From: Vreelandella salicampi
GTDB lineage: Bacteria > Pseudomonadota > Gammaproteobacteria > Pseudomonadales > Halomonadaceae
Direction of reading: 5' to 3'
Assembly: GCF_013415105.1 (NCBI RefSeq)
Contig: NZ_JACCDF010000011.1
Coordinates: forward strand, 97,513 to 161,512
Length of the DNA: 64,000 nucleotides
The notes beneath the pieces were generated by a model. It was not told the DNA's origin. It saw only the letters and a program-made list of their open reading frames with translations, and ran no database searches. Numbering within the stretch: position 1 is the stretch's first letter; every line of letters starts with the position of its first letter. The position numbers and the translations under genes are program-made. Of this stretch, positions 53,721 to 61,948 are shown piece by piece.

Positions 53721-54914
53721 ATGAGCAACACCGCGCTAGCCCAACGTTTCCCGCTACTGCGCCTGGCCTTTCGGCCTTTCTTTCTACTGGGTGCGCTCTT
53801 TAGCGTGCTCGCGATGCTGGTTTGGCTCGCCTTCTGGCACGGCAACCTGTGGATCACACCCCACGGCGGCATGCTGTGGTGGCACCAGCACGAAATGCTG
53901 TTTGGTTTTGCCAGCGCCATCATCACCGGATTCCTGCTCACCGCCGTGCAGAACTGGACCGGACGACCAAGTCTTTCTGGTGGGCCGCTGTTGGGGCTTG
54001 TGGCTTTGTGGCTTACCGCTCGGTTACTGCTAACCTACGCCCCAATGCTGCCCGGCTGGCTTTTGCTGCTTGTGGACGTAGCCTTTTTACCGCTGGTCGC
54101 CTTCGCGATGGCCAAGCGCGTGGTGGCCGCGCGGATGTGGCGCAATCTGCTATTTGTGCCAGTGTTACTGCTGCTCGCCCTGGCGAACGCGACGATGCAC
54201 TGGGGTGCCCTGCAAGGCGATGGGCTATTGATACGTGAAGCCGCGCACTTGGCGCTTTTTCTTATTACCACGCTGATGGTGCTGCTAGGCGGCCGGGTGA
54301 TTCCGTTTTTCACTTCGCGCAAACTCGGGATTAAACCGCCGGAGCCTCACCGTGTTATTGAGTTTGCTAGCCTCGGCGCCATGGTAGCGGTGGTGCTTCT
54401 GCAAACGCTGATCACCCTGAGCGATGTGCGGGCGAACACCTTGCTGGCCGCACTTTTGCTCATTGCCGCCGGGGCAAACGCTTGGCGTTTGGTACGTTGG
54501 CAGGGTTGGTTAAGCTTTCGCGAGCCGCTTCTGTGGGGCTTGCATGTAAGCTATGCGTTTATTCCACTGGGGCTTTTGCTGTGGGCGTGGCAGCTTTTCG
54601 CCGGGCAACGGGTGGAAACCGCCCTTCATGCGCTGACAATTGGCAGCATAGGCACGATGATGCTGGCGATGATGTCACGCGTCTCACTAGGTCACACCGG
54701 GCGTGTGATCCGCACGCTGCCCGGTATCGGCATCGCACTGGCAGGACTTTTGGTCGCTGCCCTTTTGCGCTCGGTATGGCTCTTGGTGTTTCCGCAAACA
54801 AGCCATTGGGTGTATAGCGTGGTGATCCTTATTTGGTGCTTAAGCTATTTGGTCTTTGTGTTGCACTATAGCGTACCGCTACTCAGTGCCCGCCCGGATG
54901 GCAAAAACGGTTAG
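53721..54914 (+). CDS. nnrS: NnrS family membrane protein
   Basis: A 397-residue protein with about twelve membrane helices. Family markers include FRPFFLLGALFSVLAMLVW, WWHQHEMLFGFASAIITGFLLTAVQNW and LGGRVIPFFTSRKLG, with several His in membrane helices that probably bind heme and copper. NnrS proteins protect against nitrosative stress. ATG at 53721 preceded by AAGGTG; a GTG nine nucleotides upstream is possible. It diverges from narG and shares an operon with the next small gene. Confidence 0.93.
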   Translation: MSNTALAQRFPLLRLAFRPFFLLGALFSVLAMLVWLAFWHGNLWITPHGGMLWWHQHEMLFGFASAIITGFLLTAVQNWTGRPSLSGGPLLGLVALWLTARLLLTYAPMLPGWLLLLVDVAFLPLVAFAMAKRVVAARMWRNLLFVPVLLLLALANATMHWGALQGDGLLIREAAHLALFLITTLMVLLGGRVIPFFTSRKLGIKPPEPHRVIEFASLGAMVAVVLLQTLITLSDVRANTLLAALLLIAAGANAWRLVRWQGWLSFREPLLWGLHVSYAFIPLGLLLWAWQLFAGQRVETALHALTIGSIGTMMLAMMSRVSLGHTGRVIRTLPGIGIALAGLLVAALLRSVWLLVFPQTSHWVYSVVILIWCLSYLVFVLHYSVPLLSARPDGKNG

Positions 54915-54959
54915 CAACGGGCAGCATCATTAACGTAGCGAACATCGAAGGAGATAGAC

Positions 54960-55346
54960 GTGCCAGAACACTATTTAATGCTCAAACACCTGCATATCAC
55001 AGCGGCTTACCTGAGCCTGCTTTTCTTTATCCTGCGCGCCTTTTGGTCGCTGCGGGAAGCGCCCATTTTGCAAGCACGCTGGGTCAAGATAGTGCCCCAT
55101 GTCATCGACACTGCGCTTTTGACATTTGGCGTTTTGCTCGCCATTACGCTTAATTTCTGGCCGTTACCCGCATGGCTCAGTGCCAAAATCGCCGCGTTGG
55201 TCATCTATATCGTGCTCGGCACCGTAGCGATCAAACGCGGCAAAACACCCGCCATTCGCACTGGCTTTGCCTTCGCCGCCGTGGTGGTATTTGTGTATAT
55301 GCTAGGCGCTGCGATTCAGCGTACGCCGCTCTCTTGGCTGGGATGA
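54960..55346 (+). CDS. SirB2-like small membrane protein
   Basis: A 128-residue protein with four membrane helices and conserved HLHITAAYLSLLFFILR and IVPHVIDTALLTFGVLL near the N-terminus, a pattern of the SirB family. It has a GTG start with GAAGGAG upstream. Its position after nnrS, before a terminator, suggests a role in nitrosative stress or in nitrate respiration. Function unknown. Confidence 0.85.
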   Translation: MPEHYLMLKHLHITAAYLSLLFFILRAFWSLREAPILQARWVKIVPHVIDTALLTFGVLLAITLNFWPLPAWLSAKIAALVIYIVLGTVAIKRGKTPAIRTGFAFAAVVVFVYMLGAAIQRTPLSWLG

Positions 55347-55383
55347 TGGCCTCAAGCGTAGGAATACTCTGATAGATAGGGAC

Positions 55384-55419
55384 GAGCGCCACGCTACTCA
55401 CGGCGATGGCGCTCTTTTT
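55384..55419 (+). terminator. Intrinsic terminator of the nnrS operon
   Basis: GAGCGCCA and TGGCGCTC form an 8-bp stem followed by TTTTT, 38 nt past the SirB2-like stop. Confidence 0.88.
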
Positions 55420-55476
55420 CAGTGCAGTGGTTACGTTCGTTTTTGTTGCTAATTCCTTAACTACAAAGCCCTAGGG

Positions 55477-56646
55477 TTACGCCGCGTCTAGCGCCGCTTC
55501 GGGCCCAAAGTGCTCGAAGTGACGCTTGTCTGCTGGCACGCCCAAGCGCTCCAACCCTTGGTTTACCGCTGCCATAAAGCCGTGAGGCCCAACAAAGTAA
55601 CAGCGCGCCTGTGACGGCACATAATCGGCTAGCAGCGACTGATTAATGCGCCCTTGATAGTCGCCGCTGTCATCCTGCTCATAAATAGTGATGCTATTGA
55701 GCTGTTGGGGATACGCCTTACGTAGGTCGGCAATCACTCCCGCAAAGGCATGATGCTCAGCGTCTAAAGCGGCGTGCAGGTACGTCACCCGGCGGCCTTG
55801 CTCAAGCGCTTGCTTGGCAATCGGCAGCAGCGGGGTTTGACCGACGCCGCCGCTAATCAACACAAGCGGTTCGTCATCACCGGCCAGTGTTAGCTCGCCC
55901 GCGGGCGGTAACAGTTCTAGCGTATCGCCAACATCCAGGCGGTCGTGGAAGTGGCGGCTCGCTACCCCGTGCGCCTCGCGCTTGATAGAAAGCCGATAAG
56001 CACGACCATTGGGCACATCGGAAAGGCTGTAGTGGCGATAAACCGGCTCACCGTCGATTTCAAGCTTCACCCCAATGTACTGGCCGGGCGCATGCGCCGC
56101 CACCGCGCCGCCGTCTTCCGGCTCTAGAATAAACGAGCGGATCACGTGGCTCTCTTGATGTGTTTCAGCGATGCGAAAACGCCGCGACCCGCGCCAGCCA
56201 CCGACTTGCTGCTCAAAGGCGTTGTAGCGCTCGGCTTCCAGCTCGATCAGCAAATCCGCAAGCTCTTGGTACAGTGCACTCCAGGCGTCGGCCACCTCCG
56301 GCGTGACGGCATCACCGAGCACGTCGCCAATCGCGGCCATTAGGCACTCGCCAACAATCGGGTAGTGCTCTGGCTGAATGTCCAACGACACGTGCTTATT
56401 GACCACTGTTTCTAGCGTTTCGCGGGCCTGTTGCGGCGATTGACGCAGCTGCACGTAAGCCAGCACGGCCTTTGCCAACGCGCGCGGCTGGCCGCCGTTT
56501 TGCTGGTGCGTTGGGTTAAACAGCGGCACGACCTGCGGGTAGCGCGCAAACATTAGTGGGTAAAAACGCGCCGTGATGGTTTCTAAGTGCTCGGCCACGA
56601 CAGGCGCGGTGGCTTCGATGATGTCTTCTTGTGCCGGTGAGAGCAT
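55477..56646 (-). CDS. hmp: Flavohemoprotein Hmp, nitric oxide dioxygenase
   Basis: A 389-residue flavohemoglobin converting NO and O2 to nitrate. The globin domain (about 1-140) has Tyr29, the proximal His85 (NKHVSLDIQPEHY) and Tyr95. The FAD/NAD reductase part follows with RHYSLSDVPNGRAYRLSIKR and LISGGVGQTPLLPIAKQAL. AAGAGG lies before its ATG. A near-perfect NsrR palindrome is located immediately upstream, so NO-responsive control is highly likely. Confidence 0.97.
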   Translation of the reverse strand: MLSPAQEDIIEATAPVVAEHLETITARFYPLMFARYPQVVPLFNPTHQQNGGQPRALAKAVLAYVQLRQSPQQARETLETVVNKHVSLDIQPEHYPIVGECLMAAIGDVLGDAVTPEVADAWSALYQELADLLIELEAERYNAFEQQVGGWRGSRRFRIAETHQESHVIRSFILEPEDGGAVAAHAPGQYIGVKLEIDGEPVYRHYSLSDVPNGRAYRLSIKREAHGVASRHFHDRLDVGDTLELLPPAGELTLAGDDEPLVLISGGVGQTPLLPIAKQALEQGRRVTYLHAALDAEHHAFAGVIADLRKAYPQQLNSITIYEQDDSGDYQGRINQSLLADYVPSQARCYFVGPHGFMAAVNQGLERLGVPADKRHFEHFGPEAALDAA

Positions 56647-56654
56647 AAATGCCT

Positions 56655-56687
56655 CTTAAAAGATTTATTTAAAATACATCTTTTAAG
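56655..56687. promoter_or_regulatory. NsrR operator at the hmp promoter
   Basis: A 33-bp inverted repeat with one mismatch (arms CTTAAAAGATTTATTT and AAATACATCTTTTAAG around a single A). Its core 56660-56682 fits the NsrR consensus AAGATGYATTT-N-AAATRCATCTT at all but one position. It lies 9-41 nt before the hmp ATG, so NsrR bound here would block initiation of transcription. Confidence 0.9.
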
Positions 56688-56918
56688 ATATCAGCCTCGC
56701 ATTCCTGCGTAAATACACCCCAGCAAAACATTTCTCCCCGCCGGTGAACGCCGTACAATGGGGACTTGCTTGAAGGACGCTCATCGCAACTATCCCGGTT
56801 GATGCATATACCCACGGTGCAAATCGACCGCTGTCATCGGGGCGTTGATATCACGCTATTACCGTGAGGAAAAATTAGACGACTAAAAAGCAAAGGGGTA
56901 GCGCTTTTCAGCTTTTTA

Positions 56919-56934
56919 TACCTAAAAAGAAGTA
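56919..56934. promoter_or_regulatory. NarL-type 7-2-7 site upstream of narX
   Basis: TACCTAA-AA-AGAAGTA: the right heptamer is a perfect NarL site in reverse (TACTTCT), and the left fits 6 of 7 positions of TACYYMT. It lies about 80-95 bp before the narX start, consistent with autoregulation of narXL. Confidence 0.65.
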
Positions 56935-57013
56935 ATACACTTACTTCAATCATAGGGAATAAGCGCTAGCCTGACGGCCTATTACGTTTCCCCCTTCACT
57001 GACCGGGAGCCGC

Positions 57014-58897
57014 ATGAACGTATTACGCCACTCTCTTGTTGCCCGGAGTATTGCTTACCTGATGGTCATCAGCACCATGGCAATCGCAAGTATTGGGCTG
57101 ACCATGCTGATTGCCCAACGCAGCCAGGGCGATGCCGCTGCCATTAATGTCGCCGGTTCCCTACGCCTAAATAGTGCGCAAATTGCCGAGGCGCTGCAGC
57201 GCTCTCCTACTGATGAGCCCAATGAAGTGGCACAAGAGGTGAACCGTCTCGCTGAACGACTCACATCGCGCCTAGAAAGCTCCGTGCTGGAACAAGGAAA
57301 TAACGATACGAGTAACGGCCAGCTGTCTGAGCAGCTCAGCGCGCTAAAAACGCAGTGGCATCAAACGCTCACTCCCACGTTAGAGGACGCCGTTAACGGT
57401 AACGAGCGCGACATTGAGCGGGCAAAGGCGGCCTTGAATGGCTTTATCGATGACATTGACCACTTTGTTTCCCTCCTTGAAGCCAACACCGAAGCTAAAA
57501 TTCGTTTTTTAAGCGCTATGCAGGTGCTGTTTTTAGCCGTGATTGGCCTGCTTTTACTGGCGGCGCTTTATGACCTTCGACACAACCTCATCACACCGCT
57601 ACGTCAACTGATGGTACTCAGCCGCGAGGCGGGGCAGCGCAATTTTCACTACCGCACAAATTTCACTAGCCGCGATGAGCTAGGTCAACTCGGTCGCACA
57701 TTTGACCAAATGGCGTCCGAACTCAACGAAAGCTATAGCGAGCTAGAGGCGCGCATTTCGCACAAGCAAAAAGAACTCGCGCGTCACAATCGGGCCCTTC
57801 ACATCATTCACAACGGCAGCCGCGCGTTATACGGCGGTGGCAACGACTTATGTGGCAGCGCAGCCCCTATGCTGCGTGAGCTCGAAGCACTATTTAACAT
57901 CGGCCCCATGGTGTTATCGCTGAATAACGAACATGACGGCAGTGATATGGAAATCCTAGCGACCCATTCATCCGAGCGTCCGCTTTACTGCCGTGACTTA
58001 GACTGCTTTGCCTGCTTGGAAGACCCTCAATCCGCACTTGAGTTTTCTCACGAGCACCCTCCCCCCCGGAGCCGCAAAAGCGATGCGCAAACGCTGGTGC
58101 TGCCCGTCGCTGTCGGTGATTTAACGCTCGGCTATTTAACCATCGGCTACGCCACGCCGCCGAGTACGTCAACACGCCAGCTGCTAAATACGCTCGCCGA
58201 CCATTTGGCCACGGCGATCTACTTACAGCAGCGTATCGAGGAACAGCAGCAGCTATCCCTCATTAAGGAGCGCACCATCATCGCCCGGGAGCTACACGAC
58301 TCGCTGGCACAATCACTCTCTTACCTGAAAATGCAGGTCGCCCGGCTTGAGCGCATGCAGGAAAAACAGTTTCCCCTGGAGCAACAGCAAGGTGTCATCA
58401 ACGATCTGCGTGAAGGCCTCAGCAGTGCCTACCGCCAACTTCGCGAGCTGCTAAGCACCTTTCGGCTCTCGCTGGATAAACCCGGATTGCAGCCAGCGTT
58501 GCAGCAAACCGTGGACGAGTTTAGCCAGCGATTGGGCTTTACGGTGGAGTTAACGTATCAGGTGCCGCCGCACTTACTTAGCGCTAACGAAGAAGTGCAC
58601 CTACTCCAAATCGTCCGAGAAGCGCTGGCTAATACCCTGAAACACGCCCATGCTCACTGGGCCCAGGTTAGCTTCACCTTTCAGCAGGCGAACTTACATT
58701 TAGCCGTCGAGGATGACGGTATTGGCCTAGCTGATGATCAATCGCCGCCGATGCATTATGGCCTGATCATCATGCGCGACCGTGCGCGCAATATTAATGC
58801 CACACTCAATTTTAAAAACCGCTCTGAAGGCGGAACCGGGGTCTATCTCGTCTTTAACCCACAGACTGACCGACTCATCGAGGAAGGGAGCATCTAA
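57014..58897 (+). CDS. narX: Nitrate/nitrite sensor histidine kinase NarX
   Basis: A 627-residue sensor kinase. TM1 (about 12-34) is followed by the P-box-like INVAGSLRLNSAQIAEAL (44-61), which binds nitrate in NarX. After the periplasmic domain come TM2 (about 168-190), a HAMP domain, a central region with the Cys cluster YCRDLDCFACLEDP, and a HisKA_3/HATPase end. The phosphorylated His428 lies in IIARELHDSLAQSLSYLK; EALANTLKHAHA and VEDDGIGLA are the N and G boxes. It is followed by narL with a 2-nt gap. Confidence 0.95.
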   Translation: MNVLRHSLVARSIAYLMVISTMAIASIGLTMLIAQRSQGDAAAINVAGSLRLNSAQIAEALQRSPTDEPNEVAQEVNRLAERLTSRLESSVLEQGNNDTSNGQLSEQLSALKTQWHQTLTPTLEDAVNGNERDIERAKAALNGFIDDIDHFVSLLEANTEAKIRFLSAMQVLFLAVIGLLLLAALYDLRHNLITPLRQLMVLSREAGQRNFHYRTNFTSRDELGQLGRTFDQMASELNESYSELEARISHKQKELARHNRALHIIHNGSRALYGGGNDLCGSAAPMLRELEALFNIGPMVLSLNNEHDGSDMEILATHSSERPLYCRDLDCFACLEDPQSALEFSHEHPPPRSRKSDAQTLVLPVAVGDLTLGYLTIGYATPPSTSTRQLLNTLADHLATAIYLQQRIEEQQQLSLIKERTIIARELHDSLAQSLSYLKMQVARLERMQEKQFPLEQQQGVINDLREGLSSAYRQLRELLSTFRLSLDKPGLQPALQQTVDEFSQRLGFTVELTYQVPPHLLSANEEVHLLQIVREALANTLKHAHAHWAQVSFTFQQANLHLAVEDDGIGLADDQSPPMHYGLIIMRDRARNINATLNFKNRSEGGTGVYLVFNPQTDRLIEEGSI

Positions 58898-58899
58898 GC

Positions 58900-59565
58900 A
58901 TGTCCAGCACCGCCCACGATCACCCTGCGACCATCATGGTGATTGACGACCATCCGCTCTTACGCCGCGGTGTTCGCCAACTGTTAGAGATTGAAGACGA
59001 CCTGACCCTGATTTTCGATACCGGCTCCCCCAAAGAAGGCATTGAGCAAGCGGTAGCATTAGATCCCGACATGCTTCTGCTAGACCTTAATATGCCCGAC
59101 ATGAACGGCCTTGAGGCGCTTAAACAGCTGCGCGATGGGGGCTACGCTGGGCGAATTATTATGTACACGGTATCGGATCAAGAAGATGACGTGGTGGATG
59201 CCCTGCGTGGCGGCGCGGATGGCTATTTGCTTAAGGATATGGAGCCGGAAGATATGGTTCATCAATTACGTCAGGCCGCCAAAGGGCGCATGGCCATTAG
59301 TGAAAACCTCACCGCTCTGCTTGCTGAAGCCCTGCGTAATCAACGCTCAGTGCCTTCTAAGCCGTCGATTGACGCCCTCACCCTGCGCGAGAAAGAAATC
59401 TTGCGCGAGCTAGCCGCCGGTATGTCCAATAAGTTGGTTGCACGAAAGCTTGATATCACCGAGGGCACCGTCAAAGTCCACGTGAAGCATCTGCTCAAAA
59501 AGCTCCATCTGCGCTCGCGAGTGGAAGCGGCCGTTTGGGCCGTACAGGAAGGCTTGGATAAATAG
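58900..59565 (+). CDS. narL: Nitrate/nitrite response regulator NarL
   Basis: A 221-residue response regulator. The receiver domain has D16/D17 (VIDDHPLLRRG), phosphoacceptor D62 (LLLDLNMPDMNG) and the conserved Lys in GYLLKDMEPED; the C-terminal LuxR-type HTH is LTLREKEILRELAAGMSNK onward. It forms the two-component pair with NarX. The 7-2-7 sites upstream of narX and narK are its expected targets. Confidence 0.95.
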   Translation: MSSTAHDHPATIMVIDDHPLLRRGVRQLLEIEDDLTLIFDTGSPKEGIEQAVALDPDMLLLDLNMPDMNGLEALKQLRDGGYAGRIIMYTVSDQEDDVVDALRGGADGYLLKDMEPEDMVHQLRQAAKGRMAISENLTALLAEALRNQRSVPSKPSIDALTLREKEILRELAAGMSNKLVARKLDITEGTVKVHVKHLLKKLHLRSRVEAAVWAVQEGLDK

Positions 59566-59687
59566 CCCGTCAGCCGGCTCTGAGTGGATACTCCTAAAGA
59601 CTTGAGAGGACACAAACACCTGTTAGCACTTACCTCAATGTAAATACTTTTCCATTTAATATCAGATAGTTAATCAACAAGCCTTTA

Positions 59688-59703
59688 TACCTATCAAGGA
59701 GTA
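59688..59703. promoter_or_regulatory. Perfect 7-2-7 NarL/NarP site upstream of narK
   Basis: TACCTAT-CA-AGGAGTA: both heptamers (TACCTAT, and TACTCCT in reverse) fit TACYYMT exactly with the 2-bp spacing of NarL and NarP sites. It lies about 109-124 bp before the narK start. Confidence 0.78.
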
Positions 59704-59811
59704 TATAGGCTTTTTTTCGGCTCGTTACCCCCCATTCCCCCCCTTCAAGCCAAGGCGTATCTTGCCGGTCAGGGCGGCATAACGCTGCATTCTCGTCCAA
59801 GGGGGTACGCC

Positions 59812-61404
59812 ATGAGTAAAAAAAATGCCGATATTGAACGCTGGGATATCGAGGACCCCACGTTCTGGGAACAGGAAGGAAAACGGGTTGCGACGCGGAA
59901 TCTGTGGATTTCTATTCCTAGCTTGCTGTTGGGATTTGCCGTCTGGCTGATGTGGGGCATGATCACCACGCAGATGCAGAACCTTGGCTTTTCTTTCAGC
60001 GTTGGTGAGCTATTCACGCTCACGGCACTGGCCGGTCTTTCTGGGGCAACGCTTCGCATCCCCGCGTCTTTCATGATCCGTATTGCCGGCGGGCGTAATA
60101 CCATCTTCCTGACCACAGCGCTTTTGATGATTCCTGCTGCGGGCACCGGTTTCGCGCTGATGAACCCGAATACGCCGCTGTGGATCTTCCAAGCACTGGC
60201 GCTGTTATCCGGCATTGGCGGGGGTAACTTTGCTGCCTCCATGAGCAACATCTCTAACTTCTATCCCAAAAAGCAGCAGGGGTATGCCCTGGGCATGAAC
60301 GCGGGTCTGGGTAACTTCGGCGTTACCACCATGCAGATTTTGATTCCGCTGGTGATGACAGTGGGTATCTTTGGCGCTATTGCCGGCGGCCCGATGGCGC
60401 TTGAAAGCTCAAGCGGCACTTTAATTGGCCGTATCGAAGCAGGCACCGATACTTGGATTCAGAACGCGGGGTTCATCTGGTTGGTGTTTCTGATTCCGCT
60501 GGCCTTCGCCGGCTGGTTCGGTATGAATAACCTGCGGCCCATCACGCCCGACCCGGGCACACCCGCGCAGGCTTTCGGCAAGATTCTCGGCCTCTACGCT
60601 GTCGGCGCCGTCACCAGCGTCATCGGCATGCTGGCGCTAGTGTGGCTGAACATGTGGATAGCGCTGCCCCTGACCATCGTCTTAACCGTGGTATTGCTTC
60701 GGCTCATTCCCGGAGACATCAAGCCCAACATCAAAAAGCAGTTTGAAATTTTTTCTAACCAGCACACTTGGTCCATGACCGTGCTCTACATTGCTACCTT
60801 CGGCTCTTTCATCGGTTTTTCTGCGGCCCTGCCGCTGTCCATCAATGTCATCTTCGGCGGTATGATGGAAATGGGCGCTGACGGCGCCATGACACGCATC
60901 GACAACCCCGACGGACCCAGTGCCTTGACGTGGGCTTGGATGGGTCCGTTTGTCGGTGCGCTGATTCGTCCAGTAGGGGGCTGGATCTCCGACCGGATGG
61001 GTGGTGCCATCGTCACCCAGGCAATCTCGGTAGTGATGGTGGCGGCCTCCGCGGCCGTGGGTTATGTGATGATGCTGGCCTATAACTCTACCGACCCGAA
61101 TAGCTACTTTGCCCTCTTTCTGATCTTGTTCATTGTGTTGTTCGCTGCCAGCGGTATTGGGAACGGGTCCACCTTCCGCAGTATCGGCGTCATCTTTAAT
61201 GCGCAGCAGAAAGGTCCAGTGCTGGGATGGACCTCGGCGGTGGCCGCTTACGGCGCTTTTATCGCACCGCGCGTTATGGGCGAGCAAATTCAAGCCGGTA
61301 CGCCAGAACTTGCCATGTACGGCTTTTCCATCTTCTACGCGCTATGCCTGGTGGTTAACTGGTGGTTCTACCTGCGCAAAAACGCTTACGTGAAGAATCC
61401 TTGA
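59812..61404 (+). CDS. narK: NarK-type nitrate/nitrite MFS transporter (first copy)
   Basis: A 530-residue MFS transporter with about twelve helices, of the NarK (nitrate/nitrite porter) family. Conserved Gly-rich signatures are seen in GIGGGNFAASMSNISNFYPKKQQG and NAGLGNFGVTTMQ, and in the C-terminal half at FAASGIGNGSTFRS. Transport Arg residues are expected in helices 2 and 8 (RIPASFMIRIAGGRN). It imports nitrate and may exchange nitrite. The gene has a GGGGG ribosome site and a NarL site upstream. Confidence 0.93.
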   Translation: MSKKNADIERWDIEDPTFWEQEGKRVATRNLWISIPSLLLGFAVWLMWGMITTQMQNLGFSFSVGELFTLTALAGLSGATLRIPASFMIRIAGGRNTIFLTTALLMIPAAGTGFALMNPNTPLWIFQALALLSGIGGGNFAASMSNISNFYPKKQQGYALGMNAGLGNFGVTTMQILIPLVMTVGIFGAIAGGPMALESSSGTLIGRIEAGTDTWIQNAGFIWLVFLIPLAFAGWFGMNNLRPITPDPGTPAQAFGKILGLYAVGAVTSVIGMLALVWLNMWIALPLTIVLTVVLLRLIPGDIKPNIKKQFEIFSNQHTWSMTVLYIATFGSFIGFSAALPLSINVIFGGMMEMGADGAMTRIDNPDGPSALTWAWMGPFVGALIRPVGGWISDRMGGAIVTQAISVVMVAASAAVGYVMMLAYNSTDPNSYFALFLILFIVLFAASGIGNGSTFRSIGVIFNAQQKGPVLGWTSAVAAYGAFIAPRVMGEQIQAGTPELAMYGFSIFYALCLVVNWWFYLRKNAYVKNP

Positions 61405-61465
61405 ATCGTTCGTCGAGTGGCGCCCATGGTCGGCGCCCCTCTGTTATCCGTTTGCGAGGTCACCG

Positions 61466-61942
61466 ATGAAAATCATGCTTGCTTATGACGGTTCTCGAAA
61501 CGCCAAACTGGCACTCGATGAAACCATGAAGATGTTCCGCTGCAACACGCCCTCTCTGATCCTGGTGGGCGTGGTGGAGAACCCGCGCGATTCTACGGAT
61601 GCCAATGAGGACCTCTTCAAGGAGGAATACGAGGAGCTCAAAGGGCATTTGAAAGAAGGCGTCGAGACTGCCGTTAAGGAAGGGTTCGAAGCCGAGCTTA
61701 TGATCGCCGAGGGTGATGCGCGCAAGCTGCTGCTACAGGCTACCCACAAGCAAAAGCCTGACCTGCTGGTCATTGCCCGACACAGCCACGAGCCCGACCC
61801 AAGCTTTATCGCCAAATCACTCAACGCCATCTTCGACGAATTTGATTACATGACTTTCGGTAGCGTCAGCTCCTTTCTTACCCGCCGGGCCGAATGCCCA
61901 TTGCTGATTCTCCCCACAGGCGACACTGGAAACAAGGAATAG
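61466..61942 (+). CDS. Universal stress protein between two narK genes
   Basis: A 158-residue UspA-domain protein with MLAYDGSRNAKLALDE and IAEGDARKLLLQATHKQKPDLLVIARHSH, ending GSVSSFLTRRAECPLLILPT. The ATP-binding loop has a modified glycine motif. It lies between the two narK-type genes (61 bp and 6 bp apart), an arrangement that suggests co-expression under nitrate-respiring conditions. Function unknown. Confidence 0.9.
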   Translation: MKIMLAYDGSRNAKLALDETMKMFRCNTPSLILVGVVENPRDSTDANEDLFKEEYEELKGHLKEGVETAVKEGFEAELMIAEGDARKLLLQATHKQKPDLLVIARHSHEPDPSFIAKSLNAIFDEFDYMTFGSVSSFLTRRAECPLLILPTGDTGNKE

Positions 61943-61948
61943 ACGACT

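Noticed and set aside
59664..59677. FNR box upstream of narK
   Set aside because: Only one half-site (ATCAA) fits; the partner half does not.
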